Assembly (NCBI GenBank): GCA_031269945.1
Contig: JAISYK010000007.1
Location: 1-64,000 of the forward strand
Length of the DNA stretch: 64,000 nucleotides
Reading direction: 5' to 3'
DNA from: Candidatus Endomicrobiellum calonymphae
Lineage (GTDB): Bacteria; Elusimicrobiota; Endomicrobiia; Endomicrobiales; Endomicrobiaceae
Positions 53,911 to 64,000 of this stretch are shown one piece after another. Made by a program: the position numbers and the translations under genes. The notes under the pieces were generated by a model. The model searched no databases, had not been told where the DNA came from, and was given only the letters and a program-made list of their open reading frames with translations. The first letter of the stretch is position 1, and each line of letters starts with the position of its first letter.

Positions 53911-54936
53911 ATGATAATCGCACTTGATGCTATGGGTGGTGATTTTGCGCCGGGTTCCACAGTTGAAGGTGCAGTTTTTGCGGCTAAAGAATCTGAACAC
54001 AAAGTTGTTCTTGTAGGGCCTGAGAGACTTATATGTAAAGAACTGTTAAAGCATAGTAAGCGGTATGATCTCACGTCACTTAATATAGATATAGTAGAAG
54101 CCCCTGAAATTATTGCCATGGATGAACATCCTGTAAAAGCTGTAAGAAAAAAAAAGAAATCTTCTTTGTGTGTTTGTGCACAGCTTGTAAGGGATGGGAA
54201 GGCTGATGCTTTTGTTTCTCTAGGTAATTCTGGAGCTGCTATGGCAGCAGCCCTTTTTTATTTGAAGAGAATAGAGGGTGTCTTAAGGCCTGCGATTTCA
54301 ACAACCTTTCCTACTGTTAATGGTTCTTGCATAATTGCCGATATAGGGGCAAATGTAGATTGCACACCTGAGTATCTTCTTCAGTTTGGAATAATGTCAA
54401 GCTTGTTTTGCGAAAAAGTTGTTGGTATAGATAGGCCTAGAGTTGGGTTAGTTTCAATTGGAGAAGAGCCTATAAAAGGTAATAAGGTTACTTTAGCGGC
54501 TTTTGAGCTTTTTAAAAAAGCTGATATAAATTTTATAGGGAATATTGAGGGTAGAGATATTCCCAGAGCGAAGGCGGATGTAGTTATATGTGATGGATTT
54601 GCAGGTAATATAATATTAAAATTTGGTGAAGGGCTTGCAGAGATGATGCTTAAGCTTGTAAGAAAAGGATTGAGGCAACATCCTGTAGCATGGGCGTCAC
54701 TTCCTTTTTTGTGGTCTGCTATAAAGGATTTAAGAAGAAAAGTTGATTATAGCGAATTTGGTGGTGCACCACTTTTGGGTGTTAATGGAATATGTATAAT
54801 AGGGCACGGAAGCTCAAATGGGAAAGCAGTAAAAAATGCGATCTTTGCTGGGGTAAAAACTGTAAAGCATGATCTTGCGATTGAAATAAAAAAAGCAATA
54901 GCTAGGTATAGTAAAGAAAGCAGTGGACATGGGTAA
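53911..54936 (+). CDS. plsX: Phosphate acyltransferase PlsX
   Basis: MIIALDAMGGDFAPGSTVEGA, VSLGNSGAAMAAALF, DGFAGNIILKFGEG. Confidence 0.97.
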   Translation: MIIALDAMGGDFAPGSTVEGAVFAAKESEHKVVLVGPERLICKELLKHSKRYDLTSLNIDIVEAPEIIAMDEHPVKAVRKKKKSSLCVCAQLVRDGKADAFVSLGNSGAAMAAALFYLKRIEGVLRPAISTTFPTVNGSCIIADIGANVDCTPEYLLQFGIMSSLFCEKVVGIDRPRVGLVSIGEEPIKGNKVTLAAFELFKKADINFIGNIEGRDIPRAKADVVICDGFAGNIILKFGEGLAEMMLKLVRKGLRQHPVAWASLPFLWSAIKDLRRKVDYSEFGGAPLLGVNGICIIGHGSSNGKAVKNAIFAGVKTVKHDLAIEIKKAIARYSKESSGHG

Positions 54937-55926
54937 ATGAAGAAGAAAATAGGTGTGAAAATTTTAGGAACAGGTTCGTATTTTCCCGAAAAAGTTCTTA
55001 CTAATTTAGATTTAGAAAAAATAGTTGATACCTCTGATGAATGGATAAGTGCAAGAACAGGTATCAAAGAAAGAAGAGTATCTGAGAAAAACGAGCCAAC
55101 CTCAGAACTTGCTTTTAGAGCTTCTGTAGAAGCTTTTAAATTTGCAAATATTTTACCTAAACAAGTAGATATGATAATTGTAGCTACAATTACTCCAGAT
55201 ATGTTTTTCCCGTCAACGGCCTGTTTTTTGCAGAGGAAGTTAAATATTCCTTCAGTCCCGGCGTTTGATCTATCTGCTTCGTGTAGTGGTTTTATATATG
55301 GAATTTCAGTTGCGAAAGCTTTTATAGAGTCAGGATTGTATAAAAAAATTTTATTGGTTGGGGCTGATGAACTTACGAAAATTACTGATTGGACTGACAG
55401 AAATACGTGTGTTTTGTTTGGAGATGGTGCAGGTGCGATGGTTCTGTCTGCCTCGCATGAAAATGACGATATTTTATCAGTGTTTTTAGGGGCTGATGGG
55501 TCATATTCAAATTTGCTTTTTTTACCTGCGGGTGGTACATTTAACCCTGCAACGGTGGATACTGTGAATGAGAGATTGCATACTGTAAAGATGTATGGTA
55601 AAGAAGTTTTTAGAGTAGCTGTTCCGAAAATGGTTTTTGCTGCTGAGAAAGCACTTGAATTTTCGGGAAAAAAACTTGAAGATGTGAAGCTTTTTATTCC
55701 TCATCAAGCAAATATGAGAATAATTATGGCGGTTGCAAAGAAAATTGGTATTTCCATAGATAAGGTTTTTGTGAATATTCATAAAACGGGAAATGTTTCT
55801 TCAGCAACTACGATTACAGCTTTGGATGAAGCAATAAAATCCGGTAGATTGAAAAGTGGAGATATTGTAGAATTAGTGGCTTTTGGCGGTGGATTTACAT
55901 GGGGCGCCTCAGTTATTAGAATTTAG
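54937..55926 (+). CDS. fabH: Beta-ketoacyl-ACP synthase III
   Basis: DTSDEWISARTGIKERR, FDLSASCSGFIYGI, FIPHQANMRII. Confidence 0.97.
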   Translation: MKKKIGVKILGTGSYFPEKVLTNLDLEKIVDTSDEWISARTGIKERRVSEKNEPTSELAFRASVEAFKFANILPKQVDMIIVATITPDMFFPSTACFLQRKLNIPSVPAFDLSASCSGFIYGISVAKAFIESGLYKKILLVGADELTKITDWTDRNTCVLFGDGAGAMVLSASHENDDILSVFLGADGSYSNLLFLPAGGTFNPATVDTVNERLHTVKMYGKEVFRVAVPKMVFAAEKALEFSGKKLEDVKLFIPHQANMRIIMAVAKKIGISIDKVFVNIHKTGNVSSATTITALDEAIKSGRLKSGDIVELVAFGGGFTWGASVIRI

Positions 55927-56069
55927 TTTTAAGGACATTGGGTTGGAGTTGAGGCATGTGGAAAATTGAGTAAATAAAAATATTTGTAAGGCTTTAAGGT
56001 TTGTTGTATTTAAGAATATGTGTATGTCCTTGATTTAAAATAAATTTTTGTGATTTTTTGAGAGGTGCG

Positions 56070-57005
56070 ATGTTTAAAATAGCATTGATGTTTCCTGGGC
56101 AGGGTGCTCAAAAAGTTGGGATGGGAAGAGATCTTTATGATAAATATCTAAAAGCTAGAGAAGTGATAGATGTAGTGGGAGATGGGCTTAAAAATATTAT
56201 TTTTGAAGGTCCGGAGGAAATTCTAAAGCTAACTAAATATGCACAACCTGCTATATTTGCGATAAGTGTAGCTGCTTTTGAAGTTTTTAAAGAGTTATAC
56301 GATTTTTCAACCAGCAATTTTGTTGCCGCAGGTCACTCTTTGGGCGAGTATTCTGCCTTGTGTGCAGCTGGTTTTTTCGATTTTAGAGACGGATTGGCAA
56401 TGGTCAGAGCGAGAGGTGAATTTATTCAGAAAGCGTCCGAAGAAAATCAAGGTACAATGGCTGCAATCATTGGTTTAAAAAAATCTGTTATTAAATGTAT
56501 ATGTAAACAAGCTTCAAATTTTGGTGTTTGCGAGCTAGTCAACTTCAACTCATTTGAGCAAATTGTTATAGCAGGGAATTTGTTATCTGTAAGTGAGGCA
56601 ATTAAACTCGCGACTGCTGCTGGGGCAACAAAATGTGTTACTCTAAATGTTTCTGGAGCATTTCATTCTTCTCTTATGATTTCAGCTGCGTCTAATATGT
56701 CAAAAGAGCTTGAGAAATATAATTTTAATGTACCGTCTTTTGGAGTATTTACGAATTGCGATGCGTTGTTAACTACTGATGAATTCTCTGTTAAGAAAAA
56801 ACTTACAGAGCAGATTAAGAGCCCTGTGAAGTGGGACGAAATTGTGAGCGGTATCATTGCTGCAGGTTTTGATAGGTTTATAGAAATTGGGCCAGGTAGA
56901 GTCTTGTCTGGACTTTTAAGAAGAATAGATAAGTCAAAAAAAGCGTTAAATATAGAAGATTCAGTAAGCTTACAAAAAACGCTTGCGAAGTTAAGTACTA
57001 AATAA
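56070..57005 (+). CDS. fabD: Malonyl-CoA-acyl carrier protein transacylase
   Basis: MFPGQGAQKVGMGRDLYDKY, AAGHSLGEYSALCAAG, SGAFHSSLM. Confidence 0.97.
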   Translation: MFKIALMFPGQGAQKVGMGRDLYDKYLKAREVIDVVGDGLKNIIFEGPEEILKLTKYAQPAIFAISVAAFEVFKELYDFSTSNFVAAGHSLGEYSALCAAGFFDFRDGLAMVRARGEFIQKASEENQGTMAAIIGLKKSVIKCICKQASNFGVCELVNFNSFEQIVIAGNLLSVSEAIKLATAAGATKCVTLNVSGAFHSSLMISAASNMSKELEKYNFNVPSFGVFTNCDALLTTDEFSVKKKLTEQIKSPVKWDEIVSGIIAAGFDRFIEIGPGRVLSGLLRRIDKSKKALNIEDSVSLQKTLAKLSTK

Positions 57006-57749
57006 ATGAAGCTTAAAGATAAAACAGCAGTCATCACAGGTTCTTCTAGAGGAATAGGTAGAGCTATAGCGGAAGTTTTTGCGTCTGAGGGAGCACAACT
57101 TGTGATTACTGGAACTAGCATAAAGTCAGCTCAAAAGACAGCTAGTGAAATAGTGGCAAAATATAATTGTAAAGCTGTGGCAGTTGCGTTAGATGTTTCA
57201 AAACTGGGAAGTTGTGAAGCTTTAGTCAAAGCTTCTCTTGACAATTTTTCTAAAATAGATATACTGGTCAACAATGCTGGAATAACGAAAGATAGTCTAG
57301 TTTTTAAAATTAAAGAATCAGAATGGGATGAAGTTATAGCTGTTAACCTAAAGGGCGTGTTTAATTGTATAAAAGCAGTTAGTAAACCTATGTTTAGGCA
57401 AAGGCATGGTAGGATATTGAACATAACTTCTGTTGTAGGGCAAATTGGGAACGTAGGTCAGATAAATTATTCAGCATCAAAGGGTGGGATAATCGCGATT
57501 ACTAAAACTTGTGCTAAGGAGTTTGCTTCAAGGAATATATTGGTAAATGCTATTGCTCCTGGATTTATTCATACATCTATGACAGATAAGTTTACGGAGG
57601 AGCAAGAGCGGGTTATGGCTTCAGTGATACCACTTAAAAGATTTGGAGAAACTTTTGATGTAGCCAAGGCGGCGTTGTTTTTGGTGTGTGATGATTCATC
57701 TTATATAACTGGACATATTTTATCTGTTAACGGGGGGATGTATATGTAA
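57006..57749 (+). CDS. fabG: 3-oxoacyl-ACP reductase
   Basis: [68 protein letters not shown]. Confidence 0.96.
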   Translation: MKLKDKTAVITGSSRGIGRAIAEVFASEGAQLVITGTSIKSAQKTASEIVAKYNCKAVAVALDVSKLGSCEALVKASLDNFSKIDILVNNAGITKDSLVFKIKESEWDEVIAVNLKGVFNCIKAVSKPMFRQRHGRILNITSVVGQIGNVGQINYSASKGGIIAITKTCAKEFASRNILVNAIAPGFIHTSMTDKFTEEQERVMASVIPLKRFGETFDVAKAALFLVCDDSSYITGHILSVNGGMYM

Positions 57750-57867
57750 TATTAAACTAAAAAATATTGAAAAAAATATGGACATGACTTTGGATTTACT
57801 TGTTGAGTTTTTTTTGTGTAATGTTGAGTCAGTCAAAAGTAAAGAGATAGAGGGAGGAGTATACGAA

Positions 57868-58107
57868 ATGGCGGATTTTGAAGATAGAGTGAGAAAGATT
57901 GTTGTTGAGCAGTTGGGGGTTAATCCGACTGAGGTAGTGCGTAGTGCGTCATTTGTTAATGATTTAGGTGCGGATTCTTTGGATACTGTGGAACTTGTTA
58001 TGGCTTTCGAAGAAGAATTTGGCATTGAAATTCCAGATGAAGAGGCGGAAAAAATTCAAACAGTAGGAACTGCTGTAGATTATGTTAAAACTCATGCTAC
58101 AAAATAG
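57868..58107 (+). CDS. acpP: Acyl carrier protein
   Basis: [48 protein letters not shown] track start 57778. Confidence 0.97.
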   Translation: MADFEDRVRKIVVEQLGVNPTEVVRSASFVNDLGADSLDTVELVMAFEEEFGIEIPDEEAEKIQTVGTAVDYVKTHATK

Positions 58108-58116
58108 GTTGTTAAA

Positions 58117-59361
58117 ATGAGTAAGAAAATAGTTGTAACTGGCATAGGTGTGGTTACACCTATAGGTATAGGTAACACTGAGTTTACTGAAGCATTGAAA
58201 ATCGGTAAATCTGGTGTTTTTGCTATTGGATCGTTTGATGCAAGTGCATATGCCACAAGATTTGCGGCTATTGTTAAGAATTTTGTTCCAGAGCAATTTA
58301 TTGATAAAAAAAAAGCAAAAAAAATGGCGAGGTTTACGCAATTTGGATTTGCATCAGCCAAAATGGCTATTGAAGATTCAGGACTCAATTTACATAATGA
58401 AGATTTGTCAAGAATCGGTGTTGTGAGTGGAACGGGGATTGCTGGTTTGGATGTAATTGAGAAAGAAGAGCAAACTCTTTTGAGACACGGGCCTAGGAAA
58501 GTAAGTCCTTTTCTAGTACCTATGATAATTACAAATATACTTCCTGGAGAGATAGCCATTCATTATGGGTTTAAAGGGCCAAATTATGCCATTACGAGTG
58601 CATGTGCATCTTCTAATAGTGCTATTGGAGATGCCTTACAATTGCTTAGAAGTGGTGATGTAGATGTAATGATTTCAGGGGGTGCGGAAAGTACAATTGT
58701 CCCGTTGGGACTAGCTGGCTTTTGTTCTATTAGGGCTTTGTCCAGGAGGAATGATGATCCGCAAAGAGCCTCGAGGCCTTTTGACAAAGAACGCGATGGT
58801 TTTGTTATGGGCGAAGGTGCTGGTATGGTTGTACTTGAGACTTTGGAACATGCAATAAATAGAGAATCAAAAATATACGCTGAGCTTGCTGGATATGGAG
58901 CATCTAGTGATGCTTATCACATTACTGCCCCTGAACCTGAAGGAAAGGGAGCTGTTTTGGCTATAGAGAAGGCTATACTTGATGCTGGTATTTCTAAAGA
59001 AGAAGTTGATTATATAAATGCACACGGGACATCAACTGTTTTAAATGACAGGATTGAAACTCTAGCAATAAAGAAAGTTTTTGGTAAAAGGGCATATAAA
59101 ATACCTATTTCATCTACAAAGTCAATGGTGGGGCATCTTTTAGGTGGTGCGTCTGTTGTAGAGTTGGCAGCGACTATTCTTGCAATGCAAAAAGGCTTTA
59201 TACATCCTACAATAAATTACGAGATTCCTGACCCAGAATGTGACTTAGACTATGTTCCGAATATTGCAAGGATGAAATATGTCAATTGTGCCATTTTGAA
59301 TTCTTTAGGTTTTGGTGGGCACAATGCTACTCTTGTAATAAAGAAATATAATGCTGAATAA
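58117..59361 (+). CDS. fabF: 3-oxoacyl-ACP synthase II
   Basis: VVTGIGVVTPIGIGN, ITSACASSNSAIGDA, NAHGTSTVLNDRIET, KSMVGHLLGGASVVE. Confidence 0.97.
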   Translation: MSKKIVVTGIGVVTPIGIGNTEFTEALKIGKSGVFAIGSFDASAYATRFAAIVKNFVPEQFIDKKKAKKMARFTQFGFASAKMAIEDSGLNLHNEDLSRIGVVSGTGIAGLDVIEKEEQTLLRHGPRKVSPFLVPMIITNILPGEIAIHYGFKGPNYAITSACASSNSAIGDALQLLRSGDVDVMISGGAESTIVPLGLAGFCSIRALSRRNDDPQRASRPFDKERDGFVMGEGAGMVVLETLEHAINRESKIYAELAGYGASSDAYHITAPEPEGKGAVLAIEKAILDAGISKEEVDYINAHGTSTVLNDRIETLAIKKVFGKRAYKIPISSTKSMVGHLLGGASVVELAATILAMQKGFIHPTINYEIPDPECDLDYVPNIARMKYVNCAILNSLGFGGHNATLVIKKYNAE

Positions 59362-60058
59362 AAATCACGAAAAACTTCAAAAAGTTATTGGGTATAGATT
59401 TAATGATCTTAAAATTTTAAATGTGGCTTTGACACATAAATCTTACATTGTTGGAACAAAGGAAAAAGATTACAATGGACGTATGGAGTTTTTAGGAGAT
59501 AGTGTTCTCTCTACAATTGTTGCGGAGAGTCTTTATTTAAAGTATGCACATGAGAATGAAGGAAAGTTGTCACAACTCAAAGGCCAGATTGTTTCGGCTT
59601 CTAATTTGAGTAATTGGGCTAGAGCGATAAATTTGGGAGATTATGTGTTTTTATGTAAGAATGAAGACACAAGGGAAACAAGAATAAAAGATAACTTATT
59701 ATGCGATGTATTTGAATCTGTTGTAGGAGCGATGTATTTAGATGGTGGATTTGAAAACGCAAAAGAATTTGTTTTAAAGTTTTTAAATAGTCAAAAAGAA
59801 ATGGTAACTTGTGATTACAAAAGCAGATTGCAAGAGCTTACTCAGTCTATTTATAAAAAACTTCCTGAATACGTAGTAGTAAAAGAAGTTGGACCTGATC
59901 ATAGTAAAAAATTTGTGGTTGCAGTGTATGTCGAAAATAAATTATTAGGAAGAGGTGTAGGAAATTCTAAAAAAGAAGCTCATCAATCTGCTGCCAAACA
60001 AGCGATGGAAAGTGGAAAAGTGCAAAACATTCTGCCAGATCCGTTAATGAAAATATAA
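59351..60058 (+). CDS. rnc: Ribonuclease III
   Basis: NGRMEFLGDSVLSTIVAESLY, DVFESVVGAMYLDGGFENAK, C-terminal dsRBD. Confidence 0.96.
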   Translation: MLNKNHEKLQKVIGYRFNDLKILNVALTHKSYIVGTKEKDYNGRMEFLGDSVLSTIVAESLYLKYAHENEGKLSQLKGQIVSASNLSNWARAINLGDYVFLCKNEDTRETRIKDNLLCDVFESVVGAMYLDGGFENAKEFVLKFLNSQKEMVTCDYKSRLQELTQSIYKKLPEYVVVKEVGPDHSKKFVVAVYVENKLLGRGVGNSKKEAHQSAAKQAMESGKVQNILPDPLMKI

Positions 60059-60122
60059 GTGATGTTTTTTAATAATAAATTTTAGTCAATTTTTCTTTGT
60101 TACTATTTATAGGAGCTTTAGT

Positions 60123-61292
60123 ATGGTAATGGATTATATGTTGTCTGAAGAAGAACAAATGATAGTTGAAATTGCAAGAACAATTGCGATTGAGAAAATA
60201 AAGCCATTGAGAGACTATTATGATGAAAAAGAGGAGTTCCCTTGGGATATTGTAAAAGAGTTTGCCAAGGCTGATTTGTTTGCTACATATATTCCAGAAG
60301 AGTATGGCGGTTTCGGGAAAGGTGTTATGGGTCTTGTACTTGTAGTTGAAGAACTTTGTAAAGTCGATGGAGCGATTTCATTATCACTTGCTGCAACGGC
60401 ACTAGGGGCTTTCCCTATTTTGATATCGGGCAGCGAGGAGCAAAAGAAAAAATATTTGCCTGATATTGCATCAGGTAAAAAAATTGCAGCTTTTGGTTTG
60501 ACAGAAGCAGGAGCTGGTTCAGATGCAACTGGGATGACTACAACCGCTGTTAAAGATGGAGATTATTATATATTAAATGGGTCAAAGCGTTTTATTACTA
60601 ATGGTGGAGATGCAGAAACGTATGTGATTTTTGCAAAGACCAATCATTCTCGAGGGGCAAGAGGGATATCGTGTTTTATTTTAGAAAAAGGCGATCCAGG
60701 TTTTAATTTTGGCAAAAAAGAAAAAAAAATGGGTATAAGAGCATCTTCTACGAGAGAGCTCGTATTTAATGATTGTAAAATACATAAATGTAGATTACTT
60801 GGAAGAGAAGGACAAGGTTTGGTGATAGCACAAACTACGTTAGACAATTCTCGTCCAGGCGTTGCGGCTCAAGCATTGGGCATTGCAACTGGAGCTTTAA
60901 ATGAGGCTGTTGATTATGCAAGAAAAAGAGTGCAATTTGGACAACCTATAATTTCTTTTCAAATTATACAACACATGCTTGCAGATATGGCTACTGAGAT
61001 TGAAGCGGCAAGGGCACTACTTTACGCTTCTGCAAGAATGATTGATTCTGGGAAGGTGAGGCGTACAAGTAAAGAATCAGCTATGACTAAGCTTTTTTGC
61101 TCGGAAGTGGCAATGAAAGTTACTACGAATGCTGTGCAAATATTTGGCGGTTATGGATACACTAAAGAGTATCCTGTAGAAAAAATGATGAGAGATGCGA
61201 AAATTACAACTCTTTATGAAGGAACAAGTCAAATTCAGAAGAATGAAATCGCACTTAATCTTATTAAGGAATATGTGACAAAGTCTAAATAA
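60123..61292 (+). CDS. Acyl-CoA dehydrogenase
   Basis: FGLTEAGAGSDATGMTTTAVKDGDYYILNGSKRFITNG, QIFGGYGYTKEYPVEKMMRDAKITTLYEGTSQIQK. Confidence 0.95.
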   Translation: MVMDYMLSEEEQMIVEIARTIAIEKIKPLRDYYDEKEEFPWDIVKEFAKADLFATYIPEEYGGFGKGVMGLVLVVEELCKVDGAISLSLAATALGAFPILISGSEEQKKKYLPDIASGKKIAAFGLTEAGAGSDATGMTTTAVKDGDYYILNGSKRFITNGGDAETYVIFAKTNHSRGARGISCFILEKGDPGFNFGKKEKKMGIRASSTRELVFNDCKIHKCRLLGREGQGLVIAQTTLDNSRPGVAAQALGIATGALNEAVDYARKRVQFGQPIISFQIIQHMLADMATEIEAARALLYASARMIDSGKVRRTSKESAMTKLFCSEVAMKVTTNAVQIFGGYGYTKEYPVEKMMRDAKITTLYEGTSQIQKNEIALNLIKEYVTKSK

Positions 61293-61360
61293 ATAGTAAT
61301 GTCATAGGTGTAGTTATCCAGCTATCTATGTATGTGCTATGATGGATGTGGTGTGACAAT

Positions 61361-62149
61361 ATGAATGTAATTGTTTGTATTAAGCAAGTCCCAAGCTTGG
61401 CAAATGTGAAAATTGACCTCGAGACTGGAAGATTTAAAAGAGATGGCATAGAATCCGTAATTAATCCTTTTGATAAGTATGCTGTAGAAGAAGGTGTGAG
61501 AATCAGAGAAAAAATTGGGGGTAAGGTTATTGTTATTACAATGGGGCCTCCACAAGCTGAATCTGCTTTGAGAGAGACTATTTCAAGAGGTGCAGATGAA
61601 GCATTTTTAATAAGCGATAAAATTTTTGGGGGATCAGATACTTTAGCAACATCTTACACATTATCATCGGCAATAAAATTTATAGGTAATTACGATATTA
61701 TTATTTGTGGAAAACAAGCATTAGATGGTGCCACTGCACAAGTTGGTCCTGGAGTTGCCGAAATGCTTAATATACCTCACGTAGCTCATGTAAAAAAAAT
61801 AGAATTTATTGATGATAAATTGATTAGAGTAGAGAGAATGATGGAAGATGGGTACGATTTAATAGAGAGTTCATTTCCGGTTCTTCTAACGATTATCGAA
61901 GGAATAAACAGCCCAAGAATCCCTTCTCTTAGAGGTAAGATGTTTTCAAAGAAAGCGATTATTAAAACCCTTGATGCCGAAACTATAGGTGTAGATGCTA
62001 AAAAAACAGGTCTTAATGGATCTCCAACGCAAGTTATGAAAGTCTTTGTGACTCAGCAGCAAAGAAATTATGGGAAGAAGTTTAGTGGTGATGTAAAAGA
62101 GATTGCTGTTGCTTTAGTCAAAAGATTATCTAAGTTAGGAATAGTTTAG
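61361..62149 (+). CDS. etfB: Electron transfer flavoprotein beta subunit
   Basis: MNVIVCIKQVPSLANVKIDLETGRFKRDGIESVINPFDKYAVEEGVRI, CGKQALDGATAQVGPGVAEML. Confidence 0.95.
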   Translation: MNVIVCIKQVPSLANVKIDLETGRFKRDGIESVINPFDKYAVEEGVRIREKIGGKVIVITMGPPQAESALRETISRGADEAFLISDKIFGGSDTLATSYTLSSAIKFIGNYDIIICGKQALDGATAQVGPGVAEMLNIPHVAHVKKIEFIDDKLIRVERMMEDGYDLIESSFPVLLTIIEGINSPRIPSLRGKMFSKKAIIKTLDAETIGVDAKKTGLNGSPTQVMKVFVTQQQRNYGKKFSGDVKEIAVALVKRLSKLGIV

Positions 62150-62319
62150 AGATTACAAATTTAGTAGCAATTATTAATAAATTAATAAATGGTTGGGTTA
62201 TAACATTTTTTTGTTTGTTAGCATGTTTTCTCGCTAGATTTTGAGCAAAAAAAAGTGTGGCTAACTTTATTTGCTTTTGAATATTTCGAATTCTAAATTT
62301 TATTTTAGGGGTTATTTAA

Positions 62320-63567
62320 GTGGGAAATAGTATAAAAGTAATAGCTAATAAGTGCGTTGGTTGTAAGATGTGCGAGAATAAATGTCCTTTTGGTGCGATC
62401 TCGGTACTCGAAAGACCAAAACATAATAAAAAATTTGGGCTTGCAGTTATAGATTTAGACAAATGCACATATTGCGGGTCGTGTGTCTGTACCTGTAAAT
62501 TTGATGCAATAAAGTTGAAAAAATGTGAATTACAAACTAAGATTGACAAGATCAAGACTGATAAAAGCTTGTATAAAGGTGTATGGGTTTATGCGGAGCA
62601 GAGGCATAGTAAGATACCAAATATTGTATATGAGCTTTTGAATGAAGGTCAAAAACTTGCGGAAAAGCTTGAAACGGTTTTAAGTGCTATTTTAATCGGT
62701 AGTGGTATTAAGTCAAAAGCTCAAGAACTGATAAGTAGAGGGGCAAATAAGGTTTATGTTTGTGACGATCCTATTTTTTCTGAGTTTCAAGACGATCCTT
62801 ATACTGATGTTTTAACTAAACTTATAGAAAAAGAAAAACCCGAAATTATTTTAATGGGTGCAACAAATATAGGGCGTTCATTTGCGTCACGAGTTGCATC
62901 AAAGATTCGTACTGGGCTTACCGCAGATTGTGTTTCGTTAGAAGTGGATCCTGTAACGAAAAATCTTCAACAGACAAGACCGGCTTTTGGAGGAAATGTT
63001 ATGGCGACTATTTTAACTTCAAAGCATCGTCCACAAATGGCTACTGTTAGACATAGGGTTTTTAAGGAAGCTAAAGCAGAAGCAAGGAGAAATGGGGAGA
63101 TTGTTGAGTGTGAAGTGGATGCGCAAACTTTGTTAAATAGAACAAGATTTTTAGGTTTTGTCGAAGATACTGTTAATACTGCTGTCAATCTTAGCGATGC
63201 AAATGTTGTTGTATCTGGCGGAAGGGGGTTGGGTAAGCCAGAAGGCCTTAAGCTCATTAATGAGCTTGCTGAATGTTTGGGTGGGGCTGTAGGTGCTTCA
63301 AGAGTGGCCGTTGATTTTGGTTGGATACCGAATATGTGTCAAGTGGGGCAAACAGGTAGGACTGTATCTCCAAGAGTTTACATTGCCTGTGGAATATCTG
63401 GACAAATTCAGCATATGGTGGGTATGAACTCATCTGATATTATTATTGCAATAAATAAAGATGCGACTTGTCCTATGATGCAAGCTGCATCCTATGCTTT
63501 TGAGGGTGATTTGTATGAAATTATTCCAAACGTAATAAAGGAGATAAAGTTGTTTAGGTCTATTTAA
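62320..63567 (+). CDS. etfA: Electron transfer flavoprotein alpha subunit with N-terminal 2x[4Fe-4S] ferredoxin domain
   Basis: CVGCKMCENKCPFGAI and CTYCGSCVCTCKFDAI precede EtfA; VVSGGRGLGKPEGLKLI, GQTGRTVSPRVYIACGISGQIQHMVGM. Confidence 0.95.
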   Translation: MGNSIKVIANKCVGCKMCENKCPFGAISVLERPKHNKKFGLAVIDLDKCTYCGSCVCTCKFDAIKLKKCELQTKIDKIKTDKSLYKGVWVYAEQRHSKIPNIVYELLNEGQKLAEKLETVLSAILIGSGIKSKAQELISRGANKVYVCDDPIFSEFQDDPYTDVLTKLIEKEKPEIILMGATNIGRSFASRVASKIRTGLTADCVSLEVDPVTKNLQQTRPAFGGNVMATILTSKHRPQMATVRHRVFKEAKAEARRNGEIVECEVDAQTLLNRTRFLGFVEDTVNTAVNLSDANVVVSGGRGLGKPEGLKLINELAECLGGAVGASRVAVDFGWIPNMCQVGQTGRTVSPRVYIACGISGQIQHMVGMNSSDIIIAINKDATCPMMQAASYAFEGDLYEIIPNVIKEIKLFRSI

Positions 63568-63657
63568 AATTTATAGATAAGTACGGGTTTGGGTTGTATT
63601 GTGGAATTGTAGGGAATAAATATTTATTAATTAAAAAGGGAATGTAGATAGTTAAAA

Positions 63658-64000
63658 ATGAATAATAGAAATGATTTAGATGTGAATGTTGAAGTTGTAG
63701 ATACCTCGGAGATTTTAAAAGTACTTATTCGACGTGTTAAAGAGTCTCAGAAGATATATTCTAATTTTAATCAAGTGCAAGTAGATAAAATTTTTAAGGC
63801 TGCGGCAATGGCTGCTAATCACGAGAGAATTTCTCTTGCTAAGATGGCTGTTGAAGAAACTGAGATGGGAATTGTCGAAGATAAAGTTATTAAGAATCAT
63901 TTTGCTTCTGAATATATTTATAATAAACATAAGAATACTAAAACATGTGGAATTATTAGTGAAAATAAATCGAATGGAATTAAAATTGTTGCTGAATCTA
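63658..64000 (+). CDS. adhE: Bifunctional acetaldehyde-CoA/alcohol dehydrogenase, N-terminal part (runs off window)
   Basis: KIYSNFNQVQVDKIFKAAAMAANHERISLAKMAVEETEMGIVEDKVIKNHFASEYIYNKHKNTKTCGII. Confidence 0.8.
   Translation, partial: MNNRNDLDVNVEVVDTSEILKVLIRRVKESQKIYSNFNQVQVDKIFKAAAMAANHERISLAKMAVEETEMGIVEDKVIKNHFASEYIYNKHKNTKTCGIISENKSNGIKIVAES

Noticed and set aside
1-64000. CRISPR arrays, transposons or prophage
   Set aside because: No regular direct repeats with spacers, no transposase, integrase or terminal inverted repeats recognised.

Overview
This 64-kb, AT-rich bacterial window carries densely packed housekeeping genes separated by long stretches of decayed coding sequence. It looks like a reductively evolving, host-restricted genome. 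The mix of genes and pseudogenes suggests an Elusimicrobiota/Endomicrobium-like symbiont, but that is inference and I could not run a search. Intact blocks on the + strand: tuf(end)-rpmG-tRNA-Trp-secE-nusG-rplK-rplA; nusA-infB-rbfA-nrnA; ribF; HIT-rpsU-nif3-dnaG-rpoD; malic enzyme-fumarase alpha/beta; coaX-bamA-fabZ; MATE; hisDBHAFI; accD-folC-lptD; tRNA-Ser-coaD-prepilin peptidase-IDH-ackA; rpmF-plsX-fabHDG-acpP-fabF-rnc; acyl-CoA dehydrogenase-etfB-etfA(ferredoxin fusion)-adhE(start). On the - strand: a 2-oxoacid:ferredoxin oxidoreductase cluster, tRNA-Gln, tmRNA, tadA and rpmB. Reading the apparently empty regions in all frames, I recognise fragmented pseudogenes for rimP, truB, lpxD, lpxA, a DegT aminotransferase (GnnB-like), a Gfo/Idh oxidoreductase (GnnA-like), lpxB, recG, msbA and kdsD. 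Lipid A/Kdo synthesis and export is therefore dismantled here, while lptD-like and bamA ORFs stay intact. The most unusual single feature is a ~452-nt tmRNA whose tag reading frame appears to run 43 codons, with a hydrophobic core and ending ...MPIAA-stop. The tadA ORF also reads into the 5' end of this tmRNA.
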